Program-made: the position numbers and the translations under genes
In this document: in pieces, positions 1 to 9,571 of the stretch
Layout: the number at the start of each line of letters is the position of its first letter
How positions within the stretch are numbered: position 1 is the first letter of the stretch
Notes under the pieces: model-generated
Told to the model about the DNA's origin: nothing
The model's database searches: none
What the model saw: the letters and a program-made list of their open reading frames with translations, nothing else
IMG/VR virus record: IMGVR_UViG_3300023110_000207
Location: 1 to 20,646 of that record
Source: a virus
DNA: 20,646 nt
Reading direction: 5' to 3' (one strand)

Positions 1-341
1 CTAAGTGGTGATTTAACTGGTGATGTGCTTGGTAATGTAGTTGGTGATGTAACTGGAAGTATTAGCGGTTCCAGTGCTACACTGTTGACACTAAGTGGTG
101 ATTTAACTGGTGATGTGATTGGTAATGTAGTTGGTGATGTAACTGGAAGTATTAGCGGTTCCAGTGCTACACTGTTGACACTAAGTGGTGATTTAACTGG
201 TGATGTGCTTGGTAATGTAGTTGGTGATGTAACTGGTAGTGTAAGTGGATCAACCGCAACATTTGATACTTTAAGTGGTGATTTAACTGGTGATGTGCTT
301 GGTAATGTAGTTGGTGATGTAACTGGAAGTATTAGCGGTTC
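1..341 (+). repeat. 90-bp tandem repeat array encoding Gly-Asp tetrads
   Basis: Units start at 1, 91, 181 and 271. Units 1 and 2 differ at one base (C28 versus A118). Unit 3 matches until about 230 and then diverges into a GSVSGSTATFDT version. Unit 4 matches for 71 bp, to base 341. Each unit encodes 30 residues made of G-(D/N/S)-hydrophobic-x tetrads, so a 12-nt sub-period lies within the 90-bp period. The array probably extends upstream of the window. Near-identity at synonymous positions indicates recent expansion or homogenisation. Confidence 0.95.
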
Positions 342-3300
342 TATAGGCAAATTTAATTTAGTTGGAATAGGTTCAAATTCACCATCTAATACATTAGATG
401 TTAAAGGAAACACATTATTAGATGGAAATTTAACTGTTACTGGCCAGTCTTTATTTTTAAGTGCAAGTTACATTAACATAACAAGTAGTGTTGTTACCAT
501 AGGTGATAATATTCTCACGCTTAATGCTTACAGTCCATTTAAACGATACGCTGGAATTGAAATGCATGACAGTGGTTCTTCTGCTTTAGCACAGTTTTTA
601 TGGGATAGCGAGAACAATTATTTCTTTGTAAGTGGATCAACTGCAACAAATAGTCAAAATTTATTAATTCTAGGTCCAGATAATAATTCATCTTTAACAG
701 CTGGTGCTTTGCCTGTTTCATATAATGGTAATGAACTATCAAGTAGTATAGTTTATCAAAAAGGTGATTTTGTTGGTATAGGTGTTGTAAGTCCATCTTA
801 TAAATTAGATATAAACGATGGTTCAATATTTTTAGATTCTGATTGGCCACTTTACTTAGGTAGTACAAATGCTTTTATTGAGGGAAACAGTTCTGGCACT
901 ATAGTTAGAATTAATGGTTCAGCTGGTTTTAAAGTTACTGACGGTGGAGATACAAGATTTTTAATAGATACCAACGGTAATGTTGGTATAGGAGGTTCAC
1001 CGACAACAGTAACTCACGGTCCTCATTTAGATATTGTAGGAAATAGAGGAACTTTAACTGTAGGTACAGGTTACTTTGAAGACAATGGGACTACAAATTT
1101 CTTAAACGGAGCTAGACCTTTAGCATTTGGATACGCAGGTAGTGAAAAAATGCGTATTAACTTCACCGGCAATGTTGGTATAGGCACTTCAAGTCCGAAT
1201 GCTAAATTAGAAGTAAGTGGTTCAAGTAATTCAAGTTTATTAAATATTAAAAGTTCAGTTGGTGATGAGTTACTATCTGTGAGTGGTTCTGGTGAAATAA
1301 AATTAAGTCAATATGGATTAGGAACATTTACTGGAACACCAACTTATAAATTATCCGTCGATGTAAACGGAAATATTATAGAAACATCAATTGGTGCTGG
1401 TCAAGTTGATGGATCTGGAATAACAAATTATATTTCTAAGTGGACTGACAGTAATACACTCGCGACTTCAAGCCTCTACGATGATGGTACTAATGTTGGT
1501 ATAGGTACTACAAGTCCAGAGGCTAAACTTTATGTTTTAGGCGCTGATGCCTCTGTCGCTCCTGATACAACAGCAGATATAGCTGCATTTGAATTCAGTG
1601 CGGGAGCAGGAGTTGATGGTGTTTCATTGTTATTCCCTGATGACAAAGCTGGTCAATTAGTTTTCGGAACACCTTCAGACAATTTAGCGGGAAGAATTGT
1701 TTACACTGGGCCTTCAGTTGCAACAGCAGCTAATCAAGATTCCATGCGTTTTTATACAAGTGGATCTCAACAAGCTATAATTAATAAAGACGGTAATGTT
1801 GGTATAGGTATTACAAGTCCTTCTGCTAAGTTAGATATAGTATCCCCAAATGATTCCAATGCTATTTTTGTTCGTAACAGTAGCAACCTAAGTCGTTTGA
1901 CTCACAATATATTCATAGATTCATCAAATTATGGAAAAGTTGCAATATACGATAATGCGCAAAATACTAAGATATTCTTAAATACAAACGGAAACTCTTA
2001 TTTCAATGGAGGTAATGTTGGTATAGGTACTACAAGTCCATCTCACAACCTTCATGTAGATGGATTAACAAAATTAGGAGAAGCTGGCAAAACGGAAGGT
2101 GGAGCAGTTATAAATTACGCATCTTTTGGAGAAGTCAAAAGCGGAGCACAAACCCTATTGGGTAATGCTGTGGTCCCCGGTACCACTGACAATACCATTC
2201 AACATTCAAAGTCTGATGCAGGCAATTTTATGCGAATGGTTTACAGTAAAGGCATATCATTTCATACCAATATAACATCTAGTTTAAATACAGATGTAAA
2301 TATCGATACCAACGAAAGAATGCGAATCGACACTTCTGGTAATGTTGGTATAGGTACTGCAAGTCCTTCTGAAAAATTACATGTATCTGGTTATTTATTA
2401 GTGGATTCAGGGTTGCATTTTAGAGCACTAGCAAGTAGTGGCTTACAATGTATTGGTTTTAACAGAAACACTGGGAACGGTAATATTTATGACTCAAATT
2501 ATTACGCATACCAAATTAATAATAGTGCCAACATCTTTGAACTCCAACAATATAGTGGATCGGGAACATTTTTAACTCACCCATTTAGAGCAACTACAAC
2601 TGAGTTAGTTGTAAATGATAGCGGTACCAATTATGATTTCAGAGTAGAGGGTGATAATGATGTTAATCTATTGGTATGTGATGCTAGCACGGATAGAGTT
2701 GGTATAGGTAATACAAGTCCCGATTATAAATTAGATGTTGCAGGAGATATAAGAATATCTAACAGCAACATATTTAGATTATTTACCTCTGGAAATGTTG
2801 AAAGAGGTTCTATTCAAGCTACCGATACGGACCATTTAATTATAGCAACAAGTGGTGGCGAACATATTCGATTTAAAGATGGTGGCGTTAGCGGCACTAC
2901 GAATATGTCTATTTTGGGAAATGGCCAAATTGTATTTAATAATTATGGTTCCGGTAGTTTCACAGGAACAGCTACTCAAAAGTTAGCTGTAGATTCTTCC
3001 GGTAATGTAATCGAAACAGAACAAGAAAAAAGTTTAAGTACAACGGGTGGAACAATTGATACTGGATTTACAGCTGATCAATTTACAATGTTGGAAGTTA
3101 TTGGGTATGTTAATCCAAATAGTGCAGGTTCCGTAAACTATAAAGATCCTGTTCATATATTTGTATATAACGGTGTTGGATGGAATGGTTCGGTGGTAAC
3201 TAATTATATTTATAGTTCACAGATGGCACCTTTAGCAAGAGAAATATATTCTTCTGGAAGTAGTGCATCCGGTAATGAAATAGAGGCAGTATTTTTGACG

Positions 3301-3426
3301 GGATCAACTGAATCCGATGATTGTCCAAATAGTTCAGCAAGTAGTTATCAAGTGAGATTGAAAATATCAAATTATAATCAGGCAGGAACTTCCGGATTTA
3401 CAGTGAAGGTAATTAAAAAGTATTAA
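1..3426 (+). CDS. Tail-fibre-like NVGIGT-repeat protein 1 (5'-truncated by window)
   Basis: The reading frame is open from base 1, and the GTG at 25 is only an internal codon, so the true start lies upstream. The visible part is 1141 residues. It opens with a Gly-Asp/Asn tetrad region (GDLT, GDVL, GNVV, GDVT, GSIS) encoded by a 90-bp tandem array. It continues with about nine VGIGxxSP units, each followed by a K-L-x-V strand. These are separated by beta-rich spacers that include the 354-bp shared module (406-759), two FTGTxTxKLxVD linkers near 1330 and 2955, and a FRVEG...LLVCDAS module (2602-2709). About 130 residues without repeats form the C-terminus, after GNVIET. Such repeats are known from marine phage fibre and structural proteins and are inferred to form trimeric beta fibres. 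No SDxRLK motif of an S74 intramolecular chaperone is present. It is the first of four paralogues in one operon. The exact fibre type (proximal, distal or whisker) cannot be told. Confidence 0.85.
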   Translation, partial: LSGDLTGDVLGNVVGDVTGSISGSSATLLTLSGDLTGDVIGNVVGDVTGSISGSSATLLTLSGDLTGDVLGNVVGDVTGSVSGSTATFDTLSGDLTGDVLGNVVGDVTGSISGSIGKFNLVGIGSNSPSNTLDVKGNTLLDGNLTVTGQSLFLSASYINITSSVVTIGDNILTLNAYSPFKRYAGIEMHDSGSSALAQFLWDSENNYFFVSGSTATNSQNLLILGPDNNSSLTAGALPVSYNGNELSSSIVYQKGDFVGIGVVSPSYKLDINDGSIFLDSDWPLYLGSTNAFIEGNSSGTIVRINGSAGFKVTDGGDTRFLIDTNGNVGIGGSPTTVTHGPHLDIVGNRGTLTVGTGYFEDNGTTNFLNGARPLAFGYAGSEKMRINFTGNVGIGTSSPNAKLEVSGSSNSSLLNIKSSVGDELLSVSGSGEIKLSQYGLGTFTGTPTYKLSVDVNGNIIETSIGAGQVDGSGITNYISKWTDSNTLATSSLYDDGTNVGIGTTSPEAKLYVLGADASVAPDTTADIAAFEFSAGAGVDGVSLLFPDDKAGQLVFGTPSDNLAGRIVYTGPSVATAANQDSMRFYTSGSQQAIINKDGNVGIGITSPSAKLDIVSPNDSNAIFVRNSSNLSRLTHNIFIDSSNYGKVAIYDNAQNTKIFLNTNGNSYFNGGNVGIGTTSPSHNLHVDGLTKLGEAGKTEGGAVINYASFGEVKSGAQTLLGNAVVPGTTDNTIQHSKSDAGNFMRMVYSKGISFHTNITSSLNTDVNIDTNERMRIDTSGNVGIGTASPSEKLHVSGYLLVDSGLHFRALASSGLQCIGFNRNTGNGNIYDSNYYAYQINNSANIFELQQYSGSGTFLTHPFRATTTELVVNDSGTNYDFRVEGDNDVNLLVCDASTDRVGIGNTSPDYKLDVAGDIRISNSNIFRLFTSGNVERGSIQATDTDHLIIATSGGEHIRFKDGGVSGTTNMSILGNGQIVFNNYGSGSFTGTATQKLAVDSSGNVIETEQEKSLSTTGGTIDTGFTADQFTMLEVIGYVNPNSAGSVNYKDPVHIFVYNGVGWNGSVVTNYIYSSQMAPLAREIYSSGSSASGNEIEAVFLTGSTESDDCPNSSASSYQVRLKISNYNQAGTSGFTVKVIKKY
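406..759 (+). repeat. 354-bp fibre module, copy 1
   Basis: This 118-codon block begins GNTLLDGNLTVTG and ends SSSIVYQ. It recurs at the same length and in frame in genes 2 (5562-5915) and 3 (9920-10273). The DNA is nearly identical, with long runs unchanged even at third positions (for example 490-600 against the other copies). The encoded pattern, with TIGDNILTLN, AGIEMHDSG, FLWDSE and NLLILGP, resembles the DNxxELN...SGIxIERG...WDES domain of T4-like cyanophage fibre proteins; that comparison is from memory. It is probably a folded spacer domain of the fibre shaft. Confidence 0.93.
2602..2709 (+). repeat. FRVEG-LLVCDAS module, copy 1
   Basis: This 36-codon block leads into a VGIG unit and matches 15081-15188 in gene 4. 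Shared residues are VVN, a Phe-Arg-Val-Glu-Gly core, LLVCDAS and D-(R/K)-VGIG. Protein identity is clear but the DNA has diverged at many third positions. This is therefore an older duplication than the 354-bp module. Confidence 0.8.
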
Positions 3427-3431
3427 AAAAT

Positions 3432-6400
3432 ATGTCCAAAACTTATTATAAAATTTATAAAAATGAAAATGGTAATGTTGGTATAGGTACAACAGAACCA
3501 TCCAGTAGACTCCATGTAGCAGAGGATAATGGGGTTAGTATTTTAACTCTTCATAGAGAAGGATCAAATCCTTCAACTGATACAGTTATTGGTCAAATTA
3601 AGTTTGATCAAGATTGGAATTCAAATCAAGAAAATTGGGGTTATATACAATTATCTACAAACACAGTTTCTTTTCGTACAGACTTAGATTTCTATGTTAA
3701 ATCGACAAGTGGTAATTTGATGCAAGGTATGACTATACATGGAACCACTAATAATGGTCCTTATGTTGGTATAGGTACTACAAGTCCAGTAGAAATATTA
3801 GATGTAGCTGGAAAACAAAGAATCACTCAAAATATTGTTTCTAACACTACGTATCCCATGCTAGCTTTTGGAAGCAACCGAAGTATAAATGATTACGGTG
3901 GATTAAATAAAGACTATTGGAGAATAAACGTAGTTACTCCCGGTGCTAACACCACAGGAGAAGCGTCTGCCCATGCGTTTGGGGACCTCGTATTCTCAGG
4001 CGTGGCTGGTAGCAATACAACTTATCTTGATCGTTTTGTAATTCGTGCCGGTGGTAATGTTGGTATAGGTACAACTAACCCAACTTCTCTATTACATATT
4101 GACACAGGAGCTAATAGTGCAGCTAATTTTAGGTTAGGAGCGAATAGAACGGTAGCCAACGCTGCAGTAGGTCAAATAATTGGTGACTGGAATGGTACTG
4201 TTGTATCTAAAATAGCATTTAAAACCGGGGATGACACTATTAACAAAGATAACGGTGAAATCGCTTTTGAAGTTGCAGCTGCAGGAACGACTACAGAAGC
4301 GATGCGTATTAATTCTACTGGTAATGTTGGTATAGGTACAGATAGTCCCGGTTCTAAGTTACATGTGCAGTTAACTAATCAATCTGCTTATTCAGCCTCG
4401 TCATCTTCTACGGATCATTTACAAATTCGTACACAACAAAACACTGGAACGTCTGGAGCGTATTCATCTCTTAGAATGTTAGCTAGCTCTAACAATGGAA
4501 CTAATAATGCAGTTGGTATAATTAATCTAGTTTCGCCTATAAATGGTAATAATGATAGCGCATTTACTTTTCAATTAAGAGACTCTTCATCAGTTTATGG
4601 AGAAAAAGTTAGAATACAAGCTGACGGTAATGTTGGTATAGGTACAACTAATCCTACATTAGGCAAGTTGCAAGTTGCTGGTAGAGGGTATTTTGGTCCT
4701 ATTGGGACGGGAGATGCTACAACTAAAGCTTTAATGGATACATATAGTGTCCTCAAACTAAAGCCGCACGATAGCAACTCTACTAATATGACTTTCGCAC
4801 AAGTTAATAATGGTAGTGGTATTGGTATTCAAGTAACAAATAGTACGCAAACAGCAGATTGGGATATAGCATTAAATCCTTATGGTGGTAATGTTGGTAT
4901 AGGTACTACAAGTCCAACTGCTCAACTTGAGATTAGTAGTTCATCAGCATCAAGTTTATTAAATGTTAAAGGAGCTGGTGGTGATTCGTTATTATTTGTC
5001 AGTGGATCTGGTAAAGTTGGTATAGGTACTCCAAGTCCTGATTCTCTATTGCATCTATCTAGCGCAAGTACATCAGTATTAACAATTCAAAATACTACTA
5101 ATGCAGGAAACGCCTCGTTAAACTTTAGAGATGAGGGTGGGACAGATCAGTTTAAAGTATTTTATGATTTACCTAATAATAGAGCTTGGAATTACGTAAA
5201 TGGTAATGGTTTAACAATATACTCTACTCAAACAAACGCTGAAATAGTTAGATTTGGATTAGGCGGCGCAAACACTTATATAGATTCTTTGTTTAATGGT
5301 AATGTAGGCATAGGAATTACTTCGAGTGCGAAATTAGATGTAAATGGCATAAGTAGATTTAGAGATGAGCTGCAAATTTATAGCTCTACTACTGATATTG
5401 GAGCAATTGGTAATTATAATGGCGCCTTAAATATTCAAGGGACATCTACACGGGATGTCAGTTTGGGCAGCGACTCATATCCTCAAGCTGTATTTATCGA
5501 AGGAACGAATGGTCATGTTGGTATAGGTAATACAAGTCCCACTGCTAAATTACATGTAGATGGAAACACATTATTAGATGGAGATTTAACTGTTACTGGT
5601 CAGACTATAATGTTGAGTGCTAGTTATGTGAATATTACAAGTAGTGTTGTTACCATAGGTGATAATATTCTCACGCTTAACGCTTACAGTCCATTTAAAC
5701 GGTATGCGGGACTTGAAATGCATGACAGCGGTTCTTCTGCTTTAGCACAGTTTTTATGGGATAGTGAGAACAATTACTTTTTTATAAGTGGATCAACTGC
5801 AACAAATAGTCAAAATTTATTAATTCTGGGTCCAGATGGTAAAGCTGATTTAACAGCTGGTGCTTTGCCTGTTTCATACAATGGTAATGAAGTTTCAAGT
5901 AGTATAGTTTATCAAGCTGGAGGTAACGTTGGTATAGGTATAGCTAATCCAAGTACAACTTTAGATGTAGCTGGTACTTTTAAAGTCTCTGATTGGGGTC
6001 ATTTTTCTAATAGTGGAGGGAATGAAATTGTATTGGGTAGTTCAGGCGCTAATTATGGTTTCATTATGAATCCGAGTGCTGGGGTATGGTCTTTAGGTTA
6101 CGGTAGTGATCGAGATACTTTAGGCGCATCTGTTTTGTCTTGGAGTAGTTCTAATCTTGTCACTATTAATAATGCATATAATTTATTTTTAGACGGTGGA
6201 AACATTACATTAGAAAATAGCGCAGGAGATAATTCAGCTACTATTAGTAATGATGGGGCTGCGGGTAGTAGTAAAATTAACGTAGCAGACTCATTATATG
6301 TTATAGAGAGCGGTAATGTTGGTATAGGTACTACAAGTCCAACTGCTCAACTTGAGATTAGTAGTTCATCTGCATCAAGTTTATTAAATATTAAGGGACC

Positions 6401-9400
6401 CGGTGGAGATGGTATGCTTTATGTTAGTGGTTCTGTCTTTGGTCGTGTTGGTATAAATACTACAAGTCCATCTTATAATTTACATGTAACCAACCCCGGC
6501 CCCTATGAGTCGTCGATTGCTATAACAGGAAATGGTGCAAATCAAGACACTTGGGTTATAAAAAGTGAAGATGATTCGGATGGTTCTGCGATTCTTAATT
6601 TTAGAGATGACGATTCATTCACAACAGCATTAACTCTTAAACAAGATGGTAATGTTGGTATAGGTACTAACAGTCCTACTGCAAACTTAGAATTAGCGGG
6701 TTTCAACGCCACTACAGGACCTGTTCTTAGACTTTCGAATTATTCTCCTTCAATTGGTGCTGGTGGTACACATGGAACTATAGAATTTTACTCTGGAGAT
6801 ACCAGTGCCCCTGGCGCTCAGGTTGTTAGCAGTATTAAATCAATTCATGTTGCAACTTCTTCCAATTTTGGAGAATTAGCTTTTTCCACTAATTCTAATA
6901 ATGAGGCAGTCAGGATTGATTTGAATGGTAATGTTGGTATAGGTACTACAAGTCCGGGTTCTAAACTTACAATAAGTGATGGTGATATTAAACTTCAAGG
7001 AAGTCGTTCTGGAGACGCAGATATTCAGTCAATTATATGGCATAATACTAACTCTACAGGATTTGATGTTGCTAAAATTGTAGGTAAAACAGGAACTAAT
7101 ATTTATGAGGGTATCATAAGATTTGAAACCAAAGATTCTGGAGGGACGATGGCTGAAAGAATGCGTATTGATTCTTCTGGCAATGTTAAGATAGGACTTA
7201 ATGGCAGCGGTGGTGGAGCTATTATTAGACCTGCTGGTCAAACAAGTGTATATGCATTAGAAGTTGATCGATCAGGAACAGGTAGTAGTGTTGATATATG
7301 GGATAATAATGATGATTCAGTTATTATTGGCGCTACTAGTAGTGAGCAAATCCTTACAGTAAAGACTGGTGGTAATGTTGGTATAGGTACTACAAGTCCA
7401 ACTGCTCAACTTGAGATTAGTAGTTCATCTGCATCAAGTTTATTAAATATTAAAGGATCGAGCGGCACTGGACTATTATTTGTCAGTGGATCTGGTAAAG
7501 TTGGTATAGGTACTACAGACCCTGCCGTGCAGTTGAATGTTTATGGTACTGATGCAGAATTTAGATTACAAAGAGCTGGTGGTAGTTATACAGGAATTAT
7601 GTATCAAGGATTCCCTAGCGGATTGCCATTTATTGCAGGAGATAATGAATTAGCTTTTGGAGGAGCTGGTACATGGGTGGAACACATGAGAATAACCTCT
7701 GGAGGTAATGTTGGTATAGGCACAACAAGTCCAACTGCTCAACTTGAGATTAGTAGTTCATCAGCATCAAGTTTATTAAATGTTAAAGGAGCTGGTGGCA
7801 CTGGACTATTATTTGTCAGTGGATCTGGTAATGTTGGTATAGGTACTGCAAGTCCCGATGCTACGCTTGATGTTTTAAGGGGAACAGCTACGGGAGGCAC
7901 AGCTCAGTTTAGAGGAACTACCTACACTACTCACATTAATTACAGCACAAATGAACGCACCTATATTCGAGCGGGAAAAGCTGGGGCGTATGTTACTATT
8001 AATGATGCTCACAACGGTGATGTTCATCTAGCGAATGGTGGCGGTAATGTTGGTATAGGTACTGGAAGTCCTTCTCAAAAATTACATGTAGTAGGCACAG
8101 GTTATTTTTCTTCTAATCTTTTATCTGTTGGATTAGCAGCTCAAACAAATTCAAGTTACATAAGAGAATCGAGTGATCAAATTAGATATTTAAGCCGTAT
8201 ACAAGGAAGAAATATTAATCACAATTCTCAATTTATAGCAGGAACTACAAGTGGATATTCTGTATATAATAACTCTGGAGGTTCAGCGGTTGGAATTAGT
8301 GCTGTTTATTATACTAATGATACTGCAATTAGCACATCTGCCGTGCCTAATTCAACTGGATATGTATTAAAAATAAGTTATACTAGCGGCGTTGGATCAA
8401 CAATTCCGGGTTATGGAGGTTTTTATCTTGCAACGAGTAATAGCGAAGTAATTAATGGCGATAAGCAATATAAACAAAAAAATAGAATAGTTTATAGAAT
8501 TTGGGCTAAGATTCCTAGCGGCAGGAATATAGCTTTTGCGAGTAATGCTTATGGATCTAATGGATTTGTTACTTGGCTAACAACAACTGCCGGAAATGAC
8601 GATTGGTATGAGTATATAGCTGTTCAACAAATTGGTTTTGGAGGATCATTTAGTTCAACTGCTTTTTTTAATATAAGTGGTGGATCAGATACTAGCTTTG
8701 ATTGGTATGTAGCGGAATGCTCTGTTATAGATGTTGATTGTCCAGCTGACATTTTATATTCGCCGGGGTTATCAATTGGTTATGGTGGAGGCACTAACTA
8801 CAATAGCGTTCAAGCTGGATGGGGTGGTTTGGGAGTTTTGAATAAAGCTATAATTGGTGGTAGGGTTGGTATAGGTACTACAAGTCCTAATGTTAAATTA
8901 GAAATTCACGGTAGTGATATCACAACTTCGGCTGATACTACAGCAGAACCTGTTTTAAGATTGGTCAGAGATGTTGTCGATCCTAACGCTACATTAAGAA
9001 AAGATAGTGCTGTAGATTTCATGTTGTCTAGGCAGCAAGCTGTAGCTAATAATTTACCTTATACTAGGTTAGATATTAGATTAGCTGGTATTACAGACTC
9101 TTCAACACCTTCTGTGGATGTAATGAGTCTGCTTTATGATGGTAATGTTGGTATAGGCACATCATCGCCGTCATCAAATTTACAAATTGATAATAACAAT
9201 CGAGGCAATTATTTTGGAGGTAAAACAGTTAGTATAAATAATACAGCATTCAACGATATTTTAAGCATAGAATTGCCAGATCATCGATCAGCATATATTA
9301 AGATATTTATGAATGGAGATTGGGCAAGTCATAGTTCAATAGCATATGTTGGTGAGTTTATGATTCAAAATGGAGGTAATAGTTATAATGAACCAGGCAC

Positions 9401-9566
9401 AATTATATCTGAATTTGATAATACCTTCAATGGAAATGTAATTACTCAAATTTTAGATTCAACCAATGACACATTTAAAATACAAGCAAAATTAAGTACA
9501 ACTGGTAATCTATCAAATATTAATCTTACATATCACATAATGGGATCAGTAACATCAATTACATAA
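3432..9566 (+). CDS. Tail-fibre-like NVGIGT-repeat protein 2 (2044 aa)
   Basis: The ATG lies five bases after the TAA of gene 1, with no clear Shine-Dalgarno, so initiation is probably coupled to termination upstream. A 15-residue N-terminus leads directly into the first NVGIGTTEP unit. About 22 such units follow, some degenerate (VGINTTSP, VKIGLNGS), between beta-rich spacers. The spacers include four copies of the LEISSSSASSLLN module and one 354-bp module (5562-5915). Residues about 1555-1810 form an uninterrupted repeat-free insert that looks like a jelly-roll, galactose-binding or CBM-like domain. The last ~105 residues form a separate C-terminal beta domain ending GSVTSIT, which resembles the end of gene 3. 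No S74 chaperone motif is visible. The role is inferred to be a structural, receptor-facing fibre. It could instead be a baseplate or capsid decoration fibre. Confidence 0.88.
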   Translation: MSKTYYKIYKNENGNVGIGTTEPSSRLHVAEDNGVSILTLHREGSNPSTDTVIGQIKFDQDWNSNQENWGYIQLSTNTVSFRTDLDFYVKSTSGNLMQGMTIHGTTNNGPYVGIGTTSPVEILDVAGKQRITQNIVSNTTYPMLAFGSNRSINDYGGLNKDYWRINVVTPGANTTGEASAHAFGDLVFSGVAGSNTTYLDRFVIRAGGNVGIGTTNPTSLLHIDTGANSAANFRLGANRTVANAAVGQIIGDWNGTVVSKIAFKTGDDTINKDNGEIAFEVAAAGTTTEAMRINSTGNVGIGTDSPGSKLHVQLTNQSAYSASSSSTDHLQIRTQQNTGTSGAYSSLRMLASSNNGTNNAVGIINLVSPINGNNDSAFTFQLRDSSSVYGEKVRIQADGNVGIGTTNPTLGKLQVAGRGYFGPIGTGDATTKALMDTYSVLKLKPHDSNSTNMTFAQVNNGSGIGIQVTNSTQTADWDIALNPYGGNVGIGTTSPTAQLEISSSSASSLLNVKGAGGDSLLFVSGSGKVGIGTPSPDSLLHLSSASTSVLTIQNTTNAGNASLNFRDEGGTDQFKVFYDLPNNRAWNYVNGNGLTIYSTQTNAEIVRFGLGGANTYIDSLFNGNVGIGITSSAKLDVNGISRFRDELQIYSSTTDIGAIGNYNGALNIQGTSTRDVSLGSDSYPQAVFIEGTNGHVGIGNTSPTAKLHVDGNTLLDGDLTVTGQTIMLSASYVNITSSVVTIGDNILTLNAYSPFKRYAGLEMHDSGSSALAQFLWDSENNYFFISGSTATNSQNLLILGPDGKADLTAGALPVSYNGNEVSSSIVYQAGGNVGIGIANPSTTLDVAGTFKVSDWGHFSNSGGNEIVLGSSGANYGFIMNPSAGVWSLGYGSDRDTLGASVLSWSSSNLVTINNAYNLFLDGGNITLENSAGDNSATISNDGAAGSSKINVADSLYVIESGNVGIGTTSPTAQLEISSSSASSLLNIKGPGGDGMLYVSGSVFGRVGINTTSPSYNLHVTNPGPYESSIAITGNGANQDTWVIKSEDDSDGSAILNFRDDDSFTTALTLKQDGNVGIGTNSPTANLELAGFNATTGPVLRLSNYSPSIGAGGTHGTIEFYSGDTSAPGAQVVSSIKSIHVATSSNFGELAFSTNSNNEAVRIDLNGNVGIGTTSPGSKLTISDGDIKLQGSRSGDADIQSIIWHNTNSTGFDVAKIVGKTGTNIYEGIIRFETKDSGGTMAERMRIDSSGNVKIGLNGSGGGAIIRPAGQTSVYALEVDRSGTGSSVDIWDNNDDSVIIGATSSEQILTVKTGGNVGIGTTSPTAQLEISSSSASSLLNIKGSSGTGLLFVSGSGKVGIGTTDPAVQLNVYGTDAEFRLQRAGGSYTGIMYQGFPSGLPFIAGDNELAFGGAGTWVEHMRITSGGNVGIGTTSPTAQLEISSSSASSLLNVKGAGGTGLLFVSGSGNVGIGTASPDATLDVLRGTATGGTAQFRGTTYTTHINYSTNERTYIRAGKAGAYVTINDAHNGDVHLANGGGNVGIGTGSPSQKLHVVGTGYFSSNLLSVGLAAQTNSSYIRESSDQIRYLSRIQGRNINHNSQFIAGTTSGYSVYNNSGGSAVGISAVYYTNDTAISTSAVPNSTGYVLKISYTSGVGSTIPGYGGFYLATSNSEVINGDKQYKQKNRIVYRIWAKIPSGRNIAFASNAYGSNGFVTWLTTTAGNDDWYEYIAVQQIGFGGSFSSTAFFNISGGSDTSFDWYVAECSVIDVDCPADILYSPGLSIGYGGGTNYNSVQAGWGGLGVLNKAIIGGRVGIGTTSPNVKLEIHGSDITTSADTTAEPVLRLVRDVVDPNATLRKDSAVDFMLSRQQAVANNLPYTRLDIRLAGITDSSTPSVDVMSLLYDGNVGIGTSSPSSNLQIDNNNRGNYFGGKTVSINNTAFNDILSIELPDHRSAYIKIFMNGDWASHSSIAYVGEFMIQNGGNSYNEPGTIISEFDNTFNGNVITQILDSTNDTFKIQAKLSTTGNLSNINLTYHIMGSVTSIT
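4887..5030 (+). repeat. LEISSSSASSLLN module, copy A
   Basis: This 48-codon block runs from GNVGIGTTSPTAQLEI through SLLNVKGAGG and LLFVSGSGK into the next VGIGT. The DNA is nearly identical to copies starting at 6312, 7371 and 7704 in the same gene, and more distantly to the copy starting at 14076 in gene 4. Because each copy both starts and ends with the NVGIGT motif, it behaves as an exchangeable cassette. Confidence 0.9.
5562..5915 (+). repeat. 354-bp fibre module, copy 2
   Basis: This is the same 118-codon block as at 406-759 and 9920-10273. It differs locally near 5603-5635, where TIMLSASYVNIT replaces SLFLSASYINIT. It shares the GPDGKADLTAG ending with copy 3, whereas copy 1 has GPDNNSSLTAG. 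This patchwork of shared and differing segments suggests gene conversion among copies. Confidence 0.93.
6312..6461 (+). repeat. LEISSSSASSLLN module, copy B
   Basis: The first ~80 bases are nearly identical to copy A. The second half then diverges (KGPGGDGMLYVSGSVFGRVGINT), and the block is two codons longer than the other copies. Confidence 0.85.
7371..7514 (+). repeat. LEISSSSASSLLN module, copy C
   Basis: This 48-codon copy has SLLNIKGSSGTGLLFVSG in its middle. Its 3' half, from ACTGGACTATTATTTGTC on, is identical to copy D apart from the last Lys/Asn codon. Confidence 0.9.
7704..7847 (+). repeat. LEISSSSASSLLN module, copy D (A/C mosaic)
   Basis: The 5' half matches copy A, including AATGTTAAAGGAGCTGGTGG. 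The 3' half matches copy C (the GGCACTGGACTATTATTTGTC segment). The copy is therefore a recombinant of the two types, only about 190 bp downstream of copy C. Confidence 0.88.
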
Positions 9567-9571
9567 AAAAT

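Noticed and set aside
539-868. Minus-strand open frame across the 354-bp module (also at 10053-10304)
   Set aside because: It is antisense to a strongly supported fibre gene. Its recurrence in two places just reflects the repeated DNA.
3420-3434. Programmed frameshift on the A-rich run between genes 1 and 2
   Set aside because: The A run begins at the TAA stop itself, so a ribosome would terminate before slipping. Separate initiation at the ATG is simpler.
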